Source: Cliona cf. orientalis (lineage: Eukaryota; Porifera; Demospongiae; Clionaida; Clionaidae). From it: 64,000 nt of DNA. This document shows, piece after piece, positions 25,097 to 36,429 of the stretch; within the stretch, counting starts at the first letter, position 1; each line of letters begins with the position of its first letter. The notes below the pieces were generated by a model. The model saw only the letters and a program-made list of their open reading frames with translations, was not told the DNA's origin and ran no database searches. A program made the position numbers and the translations under genes. The stretch covers positions 1 to 64,000 of the forward strand of contig OZ005689.1 in NCBI GenBank assembly GCA_963930775.1, in the 5' to 3' direction.

Positions 25097-26010
25097 GGGT
25101 TAGTGTAAAACCTGGACTGTGGACTCTGGACTGGACTCATGGACTGGACTGTGGACTGAGATTTGGACTCGAGTTTGGACTGATGCGCTGGGCGATGACG
25201 ACCATTTCCAACAATAAACTCTGTTGCGTTGGAGGCCGATAGAATGTGCTATGAATGTACTAAGGAGCTGCTTGTATTTATAAAGCATGTAGAGGTAGAG
25301 CTGATTATTTCCCTTGGAAAATTGGTGAAGGGTGCATCTCCTCAGGGCGTTGGGCATCAAGTTGAGACTCGGATGCAGTGAAAGATAGTCTCATTCCCAG
25401 CCCCCTTTTAAGCATACGGAGCTGGGGACGAGGGACTTGATAATGACCATAGCTCTACAACTGAGAGATTAGGCCAAAGAAGCCTTGAACGCAGGCTAAT
25501 TTTCAAGGAGCCTGAATTCGAGACTAAGTTTGAGCATAAGGTAGATACTTTCTATATCCAGATCTTTGTATTATAGTGTTTTTATAAATCTACTCTGACT
25601 TATCCCGAGTCTCCACATAACTTGAGCGTGAGGGTATGGGGCTATTAGTCCCATTGTCCCCTTAGCCTTCGTAGGCGTCTCGGTGATATTGAAGTCCATT
25701 CCTGTGAGGAGATGCCATCCCAGCCGGGCTCACCGATTTTGCAACTTCTACATCATTGGTTACAAGTAGCCTCCAGGCTAGCTCCTTATGACTTAACCTC
25801 GTACCCTGAAGGGTCTGGGAACGTACGTACAAGACTGCTTGTGACTAGCCTAGCTTGCAGTTGTAGTACCGTACCTTCTATATATCCATAGTCTCTTGGA
25901 AATGGTCGTCACTGCCCTAAGCATCAGTCCAAAATCGAGTCCAAATCTCAGTCCACAGTCCAGTCCATGAGTCCAGTCCAGAGTCCACAGTCCAGGTTTT
26001 GCACCAACCG
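25097..26010. mobile_element. Mutator-like non-autonomous element, 9-bp duplication
   Basis: 914 bp flanked by exact 9-bp GGGTAGTGG (25,088-25,096 and 26,011-26,019), found once in uninterrupted paralogues. Terminal inverted repeats are about 110 bp and packed with TGGACT words (about ten per end), plus TGACGACCATTTCC at the inner edge. A 9-bp target duplication with long terminal repeats is the hallmark of MULEs. The interior has no transposase; 25,385-25,435 holds a smaller nested GTCTCATTCCCAG inverted repeat. Confidence 0.85.
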
Positions 26011-26904
26011 GGGTAGTGGAGCAGTACTGCATGCACACACACACACAGCACGTGTATAGGGTACAATGGAGTGCATATTACTACCATGTGTAATTTGTGG
26101 TGGTGTGTCCCTGTTAATTAGCTAAGATGTCAATCCTTTGACCTAGCTATTCAAATTCCCAACTTTGTCTTGTACCAAATATTTTATGAGCACCACCCTA
26201 TAATAATTTAGGTACCCTTTGCATCATTTCAGTTGTAATTAGAAGTACATTTGCAGATATTACACCAAGAGTATGCAATGTATAGTCTTGCATGGTAGCA
26301 TCCATTTAAGTTGGAATGGACATTGCCATGTGAGAGTATCAACTATGTTGTTGCTCTTCTAACTGGTGTACTCTTTAGCTGTGTACATGCATGGTGTTTT
26401 AATTAGAGGAGGTCTCCTCATTTCTCATTTTATAGACCAGCCATGGTTCCACAGTATCCAAGTAACTCTTGTTTTGGCCATGAATAAAAAATATATTTTT
26501 ACTTGATCCATGACCACAAATATTATGGTAAACAAGATCTAATGCCACAAAGTACCATTCTCAGGTGAGCATCCATAGTCATAGTGGAGCTGCTAAAAAT
26601 CATGACATTGTGCAAGTTAAACTAGTATCATTATGATTACTAACTGTAATGGGTCTTAGTGTCATTAGATGTTGTTATCATAGTAACATATACCAAAGAC
26701 TATCATTTACATGATTCTCCAGTAGAGCATCCATAGTCAAGGCATGTTCAAAAACTAACAAAACAGAGCTACCCTAGCCCACAGTAATTTAATCAGTGCG
26801 TGTACAGTGCCTGTATGGTGGAGCACTGGTATACCATAGTAACAATACCAAAATCCAACTACTCTAACTGCACCACAGCTTGTTGGAAATCATCTAAGCA
26901 ATAC

Positions 26905-27185
26905 GCAGGATTGCATACAGAATCTTTTACTGGAGGGGGGGGGGGGGGGAGGGGCGATCTCATGGACAACTTACGTATGTATGTGCGGCGCTGCCGTGTG
27001 TATATACTAGTAAATAAATTACACAATAATGCTGTGATAACAAACGGTTTCTTTTTGCTTGTGTATGTAATCATATTAATTTTGTGCTGTATTATTATAT
27101 TACATGTATATTATTGTGGAATTCTGGGGGGGGAGATCCCAGTGCCCCCCCCCCCCCCCCCTCTCTGTATGCATGCAACTCTGAT
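26905..27185. mobile_element. G-run element, GCATACAGAAT family
   Basis: Left GCATACAGAATCTTTTACTGG, then G-run; right C-run, then CTCTGTATGCATGC. Homologous interiors recur at 33,250-33,440 and 34,230-34,700 (AATGCTGTGAT, TGTCTTCTTGC). The 158-residue plus-strand frame here is repeat-derived, including its poly-glycine and poly-proline runs. Confidence 0.65.
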
Positions 27186-27556
27186 ATGTACAGGAGTGTT
27201 CATGCAGTTTATTATGACACTGTGTGTACTCTTGAGCATATATACATACATACATACACATGTACACTGTAGCTAGCTATGTGCATGTAGTCAGGAGTAC
27301 ATTACTAATGTACTCCTGGTGTAGTACATACTGGTATGCCTTCATTCCCTATGGCTGGGTATGGCTTGAAATTTCTGTGTGAGTGTGTTATCATAATTAA
27401 TCGAATACAGCGCATGATCCAATTTATCACAATACATATAAATTAGCATTTTACGATTTCTTATAATGTTTATATAATATATGGAGCCATTGACGACCTT
27501 TACCAGCTAAACATGAGTTATTCAAAATTGGAATTTTTTCCTTGCATAGTATTAGA

Positions 27557-28224
27557 TTAAGGTTACGGGATAGTGTTCCGCCCACGCATGGTCAAAGTTC
27601 ACATGAATAATAAATGAGACAGTTATATTCCAGTTTTTGTCCACGTTCTTTGCACAGTAAAGGCACAGGTAAGTAGCTCTCCTGATGGCTGCCCCGTGGT
27701 CCACAGAAACGAAAAGCAAACCTACCACTGTCTGTCTGCAAGCGCGGGTAAGTTTTGCAATTTTCTGCGTCAAATTTTGCCAAGGTAAACAGCCTCTATG
27801 TATTGACATACAAGCGAAACGATAGCTTACGAGTCTCTAGAGGGCCAAGTATAGCGTTTGAACTCTATTGAGTTACACGAACAGAAAGCGAACATAAAAA
27901 CTTACTGCTCAGCTGCCATGTGACTCGCTTAATGGCATCCCTCCAGGACAAAACCTTGTCTGACGACTCACCATCTTAGAGTTTTCGAAAAAGCGCTATA
28001 CTTGGCACTGCTCCGATCGATGGACTAGCGTGAACCACAGCGAAGTCAGTTCGTTCGAGTCTCTAGTCTTCAAAACTTGACGCAGAAATTCGGACTTTTG
28101 TTTACTTCTGGAAATGGTCGACACTCGTTCGCGTTTCTGACAATACCACATTAAAACATACGTGAATTGTGTCCGTGCGCAATCATTTATAAATAGCGTG
28201 TTGAATACTATCCCGTAACCTTAA
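27557..28224. mobile_element. TTAA-target MITE (piggyBac-type duplication)
   Basis: 668 bp between exact TTAA copies. Ends GGTTACGGGATAGT and ACTATCCCGTAACC. Two paralogues (30,735 and 55,350) carry the uninterrupted ATTAAGTA or TTTAAGTAC site. TTAA duplication is characteristic of the piggyBac superfamily, though these termini differ from the usual CCC start. No transposase inside. Confidence 0.85.
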
Positions 28225-29028
28225 GTACAGTAATGATATTCAGTACTTGTGGCCAGATGCTGTCCTGCACAAATTTAAATTTTTTGTCGGATGCTGTCAT
28301 ACATAAAAATTATCGATTGCCATGTGAGTGTATTAGCTACATGTTGCTACTCTTTTAACTTGTGTACTCTTAAGCTGTGTACATGTGTGGTGTCTTAATT
28401 AGAGGAGGTCTCCTCATTTCTCATTTGTGACCCTCGAGGAAACCATGCATAATGCATGCACGGAGAAACAGTTTTTTGAGTTAAGGCCACCATTACCAAC
28501 TACAACCTTTGAACTATAGCTCCAGCAAATTTGAAGTCTCTAGCCCGTGTAGTCACGGAGATATGAGCAAAAATAATATTATACCCGGATCGCCCGTACT
28601 AAAGTTTTGGTGGTTTGGAGGAAGCCATGCATATTGTGAATACAATGAGTAGTATTGCATGCACACATACACAGCACATGTGTATAGGGTACAGTGGAGT
28701 GCATATTATTATGTGTAATGTGTGGTGGTGTGTCCCTGTTAATTAGCTAAGATGTGCTCCCCTGACCAGCTATTCAAATTTCCAACTTTGTCTTGTACCA
28801 ATCTTCATTATATTTTATGAGCACCACCCTATAATAATTTAGGTATCCTTTGCATTTTTTCAGTTGTATAATTAGAAGTACATTTGCAGATATTACACCA
28901 AGAGTATGCAATGTATAGTCTTGCATGGTAGCACCCATTTAAATTGGAATGGACATTGCCATGTGAGACTATCAACTATGTTGTTGCTCTTCTAACTGGT
29001 GTACTCTTTAGCTGTGTACATGCATGTT

Positions 29029-29669
29029 CCCTATGCGAGGTCTTATGCATGCAACATTTATGTTACTAGCACTTACATGCATGTTGACACAAACATGCCT
29101 GTAACATGAATGTTACATTCATGTGTAGTGCATGTCAAGACAACATGCATGTTACACTAGGGGCAAAATACATGTTGTATGCATGTCAAAATAAGGGTAG
29201 CATGCACAGCGCATGTAGCAGGAGTAACAGGCATATAACAGGCAAGTGACATGCATGTTTCATGTAAGTGACATGACATGTTTGATGCATGTTAAAAAAG
29301 TGTATGTGCTAAGTATATCATATAGGTATTCCTTCCGAATCTCTCAACGTTCAAACGTATGCTGACCCCATCCCACCTAGATCTATATGCGTACTTGTAC
29401 ATGTACACAGATGAGGAAAGCGATTTTTAACTTCTCAATCGCCTATTTTAATCCTTAATTATTTTACGCATGTTACATGCATGTCATGTAGCATGCATGC
29501 AGCATGCATGGAAAACGTCCCAAACCCATGCACATTACATGAAACATGCATGCTACATGCATGTAGAGACAAATGGAACCTGCATATAACATGCGCCAAG
29601 GTTAATGCATATCATTACCTGAAATATGCATGTAACATGCATGTTACATGCACAAGATTTCATATAGGG
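29029..29669 (-). mobile_element. CATG-rich element, copy 3, complete and inverted
   Basis: 641 bp with imperfect terminal repeats CCCTATGCGAGGTCTTATGC and GCACAAGATTTCATATAGGG (complementary in about 18 of 22). The interior is dominated by ACATGCATGT and GTTACATG words. It defines the full length of the family. Confidence 0.8.
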
Positions 29670-30215
29670 TACTAACTGTAATGGGTGTTAGTGTCATTAG
29701 ATGTTGTTACCATAGTAACATATACTAAAGACTGTTTCAGACCATTTACATGATTCTCCAGTAGAGGATCCTTAGTCAAGTCATGTTCAAAAAGTAACAA
29801 AACAGAGCTACCCCTAGCCCACAGTAATTTAATCGGTGTACAGTGCCTGTATGATGGAGCACTGGGTATACCATAGTAACAATACCTAGTACCTTTAAGT
29901 TAGATGATTTCCACCCACTCTAACTGCACCACAGTTTGTTGGAAATTATCTAAAGTATACATAGAGTAGTGTTCATGCAGTTCATCATGACATTGTGTGT
30001 AATCTTGAGCATATATACATGCATACTGTATGTAGTCAGGAGTACATTACTAATGTACTCCTGATGTAGTACATACCAGTATGCCCTCATTCCCTATGGC
30101 TGGGTATGGCTTAAAATTTCTGTGTGAGTGTGTTATCATAATTAATCGAATACAGCCCATGATCCAATTTAACACAATGCATGTAAATTAGCATTTTACG
30201 AATTCTTATAACGTT

Positions 30216-30643
30216 TACCGTATTTATTCGAATAGAAGCCGCACCCCGAATAGTAGCTGCCCTCTAATAGTAGCCGCACCTGGAGGTCCACCAAAGAAAT
30301 AGTAGCCGCCCTCGAATAGTAGCCGCACGCATGCGTGAACACAATAAAGTGGGTGTGGCCACGTTCGCACGCCATAAACGATCATCAGTTCGAGCAAAAG
30401 CACGACAGAAGACGTCCCTGGCTTGGTTCTGCTGCTGTTTTTCGATCATAATAACTCGTCTATTCAAAAAGTAGTCCTGAAAAACTAGTCTATCACAACA
30501 AGATACCACCGGACCGGCGCAAAGGTATCCCTCCGAAATAAATAAAAGCCGTCCTCGAATAAGAGCCGCCCTCGATTAGTAGCCGCACTCCAGCAAGGCT
30601 GAAATTAATAGTAGCCGCGGCTACTATTCGAATAAATACAGTA
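30216..30643. mobile_element. TA-CCGTA MITE, TTTATTCGAATA family
   Basis: Ends TACCGTATTTATTCGAATA and TATTCGAATAAATACAGTA. Internal repeats of AGTAGCCGC. The paralogue at 27,468-27,475 lacks it, confirming the TA target. Confidence 0.88.
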
Positions 30644-30854
30644 TATAATATATGGAGCGATTGACGACCTTTACCAGATAAACGTGCGTTATTCAAAATT
30701 GAAATTTTTTTCTTGCATAGTATTACTTTAAGTACAGTAATGATATTCAATACTTGTGGCCACTGTGTGTGAGAAGGTGGTGGAACTGGGTGTACAAGGT
30801 GGGGTGGGGATTACTAGACTTCTACCATAGCACAGTTCTGAGGTGAGGGATGCA

Positions 30855-31956
30855 TACAGTGCTACCAGGCAAGAGAGTAGATTTTGACCACTGTGTGGTT
30901 TCTGCAGATTTTACATGTGAATATTGCATGTATTCAGTTTCAATTTTGTACACAGTTAGGTCAATGATTGGATTATCTACATGTCAAATTATGGAGTGTA
31001 ATGAACTTTCGTCTGGGATCTAGAGAGGAAAATGTCCGAAAATTGTGCATTTTTATGTTAGGTTGTGATTCTTAAGTTTCACTTGTAGTTAAGAATCCTG
31101 ATTTGGCCTGCTGGTAGGTACCATTGAGTTGTACTTCTGTACCAAATTTGATGCCTTAACTACAAACTGCCTTGGAGATATTAACCATAATAGTCAAATT
31201 TTAGTGAAAATTTGGTACATTTACGTTAGGTTGTGAATTTTGCATGAATATCATAGTTAAGAGTCAATATTGTATTCTATGCATCCTAATGCATTAATAA
31301 TTCTAGTGCATCTGTGGAACTGCGAATATTTTGCAGGGAGCGCCGAATCCGGAAGCAAACATTTCCGCCGGTTGCTTCAGACGGGTCGAAGTCCGCCTTG
31401 ATGACGTAGTACCAAACGCACGTGCACTATAGTGATGTTTTCATTGACCACGCCCACTGGCGATCTAAGAACGAGAAAGTAGCGAAAACAGAGTTTTAGC
31501 GTTGAACGCGTGGAGCCCTTCGTTTCTAAGGCGTCCAAGCGAGGTAAGATAGTAACAATAGACAGCCCAAAATCCTTTTTAAAGCTCCGAAATATTTTTG
31601 TGGGGTTGACAGTTACCGCTTCACTAGGCGGTCTGACAGTCGCTCGTATTAGCTACCTACGATAATATTGTGTAGAACTAGACATACGAGAGCGATTCTC
31701 CACCTTCAGAAACTTACCTCACCTTATCTATAGCCTTCGATATCGCGATTTTTGATCGCTTGTATTGCTATGTATGGTGCATGTGATGTTAGTTCAACGT
31801 CATTGTTCGTCATAGCTTCTGTTACGGAGCGGTCTTTCTTTCATGCTTTACACATTCACACTGCAGCTAAAAGCACTATTTCTATTAATAGTAGGTCAAA
31901 ATAAGTCTGTATGCAAAGTTAGAAAAAAATCTACTCTCTTGCCCAGTAGCACTGTA
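30855..31956. mobile_element. 1.1-kb TA-flanked inverted-repeat transposon
   Basis: Ends TACAGTGCTACCAGGCAAGA and its imperfect complement TCTTGCCCAGTAGCACTGTA, continuing about 35 bp. TA on both sides. The interior includes a CpG-rich part at 31,330-31,560 but no open transposase frame, so it is non-autonomous or decayed. Confidence 0.75.
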
Positions 31957-32175
31957 TGCAGGTGTGGTATACCTTATAGTTATATGACAGGCATCTGTCT
32001 TGTATTGGCTGCCATATAACTGACTTGTTAGATCTTGACATACCAATTTGTACCTATTCTTTTACATTGAGCATGTTGCCACTGTGTACACTAGCAAGAA
32101 CCTGTAATAATATTGATGTTCCTCTGTATTGGAAAATATTGTCACTAGTTACCTAGGTAACATCTAACAAGTTAT

Positions 32176-32244
32176 AGTTACAAGACCTTAATTGGGGTGC
32201 ATGAGATGCATGGTCGAATGCACCCCAATTAAGGTCTTGTAACT
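32176..32244. repeat. perfect hairpin H3
   Basis: 26-bp arms 32,176-32,201 and 32,219-32,244 are exactly complementary. Inner half TAATTGGGGTGCA and the loop are those of H2 in reverse orientation, but the outer half is AGTTACAAGACCT instead of AGTTATCTGACAG. The adjacent 32,250-32,340 is an inverted paralogue of 21,040-21,150. Confidence 0.95.
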
Positions 32245-33043
32245 GTCTTATTGGCCCATGACCCCCTCTCATCGTTGGCCTACCCTACGGTCACCCACAC
32301 CCCTGTGGTGGCCGGCAATTTGCCTATAAAAACTTTGGTTGCTATATACTATAGGTGATGGCCAATAATGTGCTTTGCAAGTCAGCTGTCCAGTTGAAAG
32401 GGTAAATAGGCAGTGGCTCTCTTGTGCTTAATTTAATTATACTACAAGTCACAATGGCTGTCAGTTTATACAGTGACAGAGACAGGTTCCATTGATATTC
32501 CCCAAATTTCCTAGACAACTGATCTGCAAAGCACAATAGGATGTGTAGGGAGTGTTTTAGGGTAGTACATGTGTGCACACTGTGTGTACATTAGTGTTTA
32601 TTATGTACCTGTGGCAACCAAAGATATTTTAGGTCAATTATTGGATGAGTGTACTGTAGCTGATCATAGAGTAGTCTCTGGGAGTCATGGACAAACATCT
32701 TTTCCTTGATAATTATTATTAATCCACCAAGTATATACCTTGACCACAATGACTCAGCAGCTGTACATCTGCTGGTGGTATTCTATGCCTTGAGCTGTGT
32801 GTACTGTAGGGTTCGGTTCACATATTCATGTAGTTGGATGCAAAACAATTAATGTACATTGGTGTCGGGGCATTTGGTGTAAAATAATGTCCGGTCAAAT
32901 TTCATTTTGATCAGACATTTGACTGGCCATACAAAAAATTTATCATAAGGTGTGCTAATAGTTGATGTCTGTGTGAGACTAAGTAGAGCTGCTATGTACT
33001 GTTAGACTACATTTTTTAGTATTTTCTTATTTACTCTTAACAG

Positions 33044-33120
33044 ATTCAGCATCAATTGCTGACAGGGCACTGCTGTGCTCAGACAACATCAGAACAGAGA
33101 GTGGAGAGGATACTGATCTG
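33044..33120 (+). pseudogene. kinase-tail exon A, copy 1
   Basis: Acceptor CTTAACAG and donor CTG|GTGAGC. Encodes SASIADRALLCSDNIRTESG followed by EDTDL. It pairs with the exon at 33,570 in phase 0. The same exon, diverged, is at 33,976-34,091. Assigned to the kinase family only through its neighbour. Confidence 0.45.
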
Positions 33121-33569
33121 GTGAGCACAACACACATCACATGTACACTCACATGTACGTGTGCACACTAGACTAGCGCATTAAAACCATTAATTTTTAT
33201 TCAACATTCATGTACATGTACATGTACATATGGCTGGATCAGGGTCACATACATAATATAGGATTTTTTTCTGTAGGGGGAATCTCATGGATGACTTACT
33301 TCATACATGTGTACATGTATATGGGCCGCTGCTATGTGTATAATAGTAAATGAATAATGCTGTAATGAACAAACGATGTCTTCTTACTTGTGTATGTAAT
33401 CATAACGTTTGTGCTGTGTCCCAGTGCACCCTTCTGTATGCTTCTCTGTAAAATTAATAAGAGCTCTCTCTAGTTTCCCTTGTACAGTCATAACATACTA
33501 TAGATCTTGTAATGGTAGAGAGAGTACTTGAGGTGTATGTCATTTACCTCTAGCTCATGTATTTATCAG

Positions 33570-33716
33570 ATCTCCTACATTGATGATGATTGTGAGGATA
33601 TTGACGAATTGATGGGAGCTGAGTGGGTGTATCATAAGGAGGCATGGTGGTCGCTATGGCAACTGTCAGAGAGCTGTGTGGAGCATAGTCGACACAAGAG
33701 ACCCTCTTCACTGACA
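33570..33716 (+). pseudogene. kinase C-lobe exon B, copy 1
   Basis: Preceded by an AG (TTTATCAG) and followed by the good donor ACA|GTGAGT. 49 codons, open: ISYIDDDCEDIDELMGAEW, then LWQLSESCVEHSRHKRPS. The pattern D/E-rich loop, W, L..L...C......RPS matches the last helices of the kinase C-lobe in IRAK/receptor-like kinases (the R of RP is the conserved C-lobe arginine). Without N-terminal exons nearby I treat it as a remnant of a local kinase gene cluster; it could be used by a gene outside my recognition. Confidence 0.55.
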
Positions 33717-33975
33717 GTGAGTTTATGTGCAAATACATGAAGAGTAGCTATGGTAGCTGTAGCTAGTGTGCTGTCAAAAATCATGTTTCACTTGTTAAAG
33801 TATTTTGAGCATCAAATTTTATACGCAACTCAATAATTGCAATTGGTGTACAGTCATAATAATATTATTACTATTGTGCTTGTGAATTAAATTAGTAGCA
33901 TGCATGTGCAATGTGCTGTTTAGAATTGACTCTGGGCATCAAAAAAATTTTATTCACTTGTGTTTGATTATGCAG

Positions 33976-34091
33976 GTATTGGAACAGACTCTCTTGCAAG
34001 TACAGCCACAAACATAACACCAGCCATGGCCAGTGCGTATACTTATCGATCGTTAATTTATCATCCAGGAAGTGGAGAGGATACTGACCTG
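33976..34091 (+). pseudogene. kinase-tail exon A, copy 2
   Basis: Acceptor TTATGCAG and donor CTG|GTGAGC. Open: IGTDSLASTATNITPAMAS, then SLIYHPGSGEDTDL. It has the same phase and the same last residues as the 33,044 exon. A further decayed copy is at about 36,385-36,430 and 36,755-36,800, split by an insertion. Confidence 0.45.
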
Positions 34092-34400
34092 GTGAGCACA
34101 ACACACACATCACATGTACACTCACATGTACGTGTGCACACTAGACTAGTACATGCAAACACGTTTAGTTTAATTCACGTACATGATATTACGTATGTAC
34201 ATGTACATATGGCTGTGATGCTAGATCAGGGTCACATACAGGATTTTTTCCCTAGGGGGAATCTTACGGATGACTGACTTCATACAATGTCATGTGTACA
34301 TGTATATGCGCCGCTGCCATGTGCATAATAGTAAATGAATAATGCTGTGATGAGCAAACGATGTCTTCTTGCTTGTATAATTATGTAATCATATATAATA

Positions 34401-34638
34401 CAGGGTTTTCCCCACACTGGTCGGTTCTGATAAAGGGTCATCTAGTTGCTAACTCAAAATTACCACCACTAGCTGAGATTTACCACCACTCACCAAGCTG
34501 TGATGCACTATGAATGGTTATTATACCCTCACCACAGCCTGTGGTGACTATAGTAGTGGATTTGCTAGCTGTAGTACTGCATATACATCCAAAGGCTGAT
34601 AACAACTTTACGACCTCAAATTTCTGGGGAGAACCCTG
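34401..34638. mobile_element. CAGGGTT MITE (hAT-like termini)
   Basis: Ends CAGGGTTTTCCCCA and TGGGGAGAACCCTG. ATAATA on both sides. Located in the second kinase-tail repeat and absent from the first copy (around 33,405). Confidence 0.75.
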
Positions 34639-34752
34639 ATAATAATTATTGTTTGTGCTGTATCCCAGTGCGCCCCCCTTCTGTATGCAACCCTGTAAAA
34701 TTAATAGTAGCATGTTATTTTTTTCTCGAATTTCACTTGTACAATGTCATAA

Positions 34753-35914
34753 TACCGTACTCACTCTAATTATTCGAACATTCTAATAGCCCGAACGGCA
34801 GGTTTAAGTATTTTATTTCCTTCCTAATTCATCGAATGTCTTGAATTTCAAGTTTTCTCACCCGCTCTAAATCAATCGAACGGCCTCGCAATACAACACA
34901 GCAGGAGCTCAAGACAACTCTTCCACGTTCATCGAAGAGTGTGGCTACCATATCTCAGACAGTATATATATGTGACCGGATTTGGGAAAACCCTCCGTAT
35001 GGGATCCGCGCGCGATTCGCGCAATGCGCGTTTTTAGGAGCTCAGGTCTAAATTTGTGAAAGTCCAGATTTTGTCATATACATATCCAACAACCCTTCTT
35101 CTAACTGTTGCCGTCTTCTACGGAGGCTAGTCGTGCTATACGAAGGCGAAATAAGCCTTCATTTTGACCCACCTAGTCGGCACAGCCACCGTACACGGAG
35201 CCCGTTGCTATGGGCGGTAATTAGAATTCTCTACCTAGATACAGCTAGATTCATCGATCTACTGTACGTTCGCTTACCTTTTTAGCTTCTTGGGCATCTA
35301 AGAACAATCGCCTGTCCTTGTCAACAACGAAATTCAACTCTTGCTCGATCTTTACGTTCATTTCGAACGGCTCCGCCCAGGTCCATTTAATTGATTTCCG
35401 GATCACGCGTAGTATGCGGAAACGCCTTCCGCGTGCATAGCAACGCCTTTAGACCGTAATTTCTCGATTATTGGGGGTGTGGCGCGATCACAAACAAAGC
35501 GCTGTATCTCCACAACGAAGCGCGCGATCGGCCTAAGACTTGAACGCGGGTTAGCTCTATGGTAGAGCTTATCAACCATGCATCAAACTCAATTTTCTGA
35601 AAAAATCCCATACGGAGGGTTTTCCCAAATCCGGTCACATATATAAGAGCGGAAAGGTAACATGGACTTAAGCTTACACAGATGGCGATCATTTTGCGAT
35701 CACTCAGGCTCTGGAGCTGACGACGATAAACCTATAGTTGGACATCGACTGCTGTTTCTTCTTCGCTGTGATAGTACTTTCTCCATTTGCACTGGATCCG
35801 TTCTATTTACACTCGAACAAGCCATTGCCCGAATTTATTTACTTTCTATTTAACACCGAACGGCGATATTAATAATTATTTTTGGCCATTTGGATAATTA
35901 GAGCGAGTACGGTA
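34753..35914. mobile_element. TA-CCGTA element, CTCTAATTAT family, interrupted
   Basis: Ends TACCGTACTCACTCTAATTA and TAATTAGAGCGAGTACGGTA. Its own sequence is 34,753-34,970 plus 35,640-35,914; the middle is a nested insertion. Same family as 13,268-13,737 in opposite orientation. Confidence 0.85.
34971..35639. mobile_element. nested TGTGACCG MITE
   Basis: 669 bp with exact terminal repeats of about 35 bp starting TGTGACCGGATTTGGG. TATATA on both sides. Inserted in the element at 34,753-35,914. CpG-rich interior, no transposase. Shares the TGTGACCG start with 63,287-63,983. Confidence 0.9.
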
Positions 35915-35999
35915 ATCCTGTAATGGTAGATCTAGAGAGTACTTGAGGTATATATACGTCATTTATCTCTGGCTCATGTATATTATATTATTTTATCAG

Positions 36000-36146
36000 A
36001 TCTCCTACATTGATGATTTGACGAATTGATGGGAGCTGAGTGGGTGTATCATGAGGAGGTGTGGCGGTCGCTATGGCAACTGGTGGAGAGCTGTGTGGGA
36101 GGAGCGTAATCGACACGAGACCCTCTTCACTGACAGTGAATTCATC
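36000..36146 (+). pseudogene. kinase C-lobe exon B, copy 2, frameshifted
   Basis: Same start (ISYIDD) as the 33,570 exon, but a deletion removes part of the acidic segment and shifts into a stop. The flanking intron sequence is also duplicated (33,740-34,010 against 36,160-36,430). Confidence 0.65.
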
Positions 36147-36429
36147 TACGAAGAGGAGCTGTGGTAGCTGTAGCTAGTGTGCTTTACAAAAAATTATTCG
36201 TGTTTCACTTGACAGAGTATTTTGAGCATTAATTTTTTTTATAATAACTCAATTGCAATTGGTGTACAATCATAATAATATTAATACTATTGTGCCTGTG
36301 AATAGTAATTAAATTAGTAGCATGCATGTGCAAGGTGCTATTTAGAATTGACTGGGCATAAAAATTCACTTGTCTTTGATGATGCGGGTATAATTGGGTC
36401 GACTAGAACAGACTTGCAAATACAGCCAT

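Larger units (their letters stand above)
19644..29028. repeat. dispersed repeat family (GGAGGAAGCCATGCAT), 5 copies
   Basis: Copies start near 19,644, 21,440, 22,385, 25,050 and 28,611, all on the plus strand. The body runs up to about 900 bp through markers AGCACCACCCTATAATAAT, GCAGATATTACACCAAGAG and GAGGAGGTCTCCTC. Copies 2, 3 and 4 are split by a CAGTGGCGG element, a CCGTATGGCGGG element and a 9-bp-duplication element respectively. Non-coding. Confidence 0.85.

Noticed and set aside
26800-27276. 158-codon plus-strand frame
   Set aside because: Runs through G- and C-homopolymers of a repeat element.
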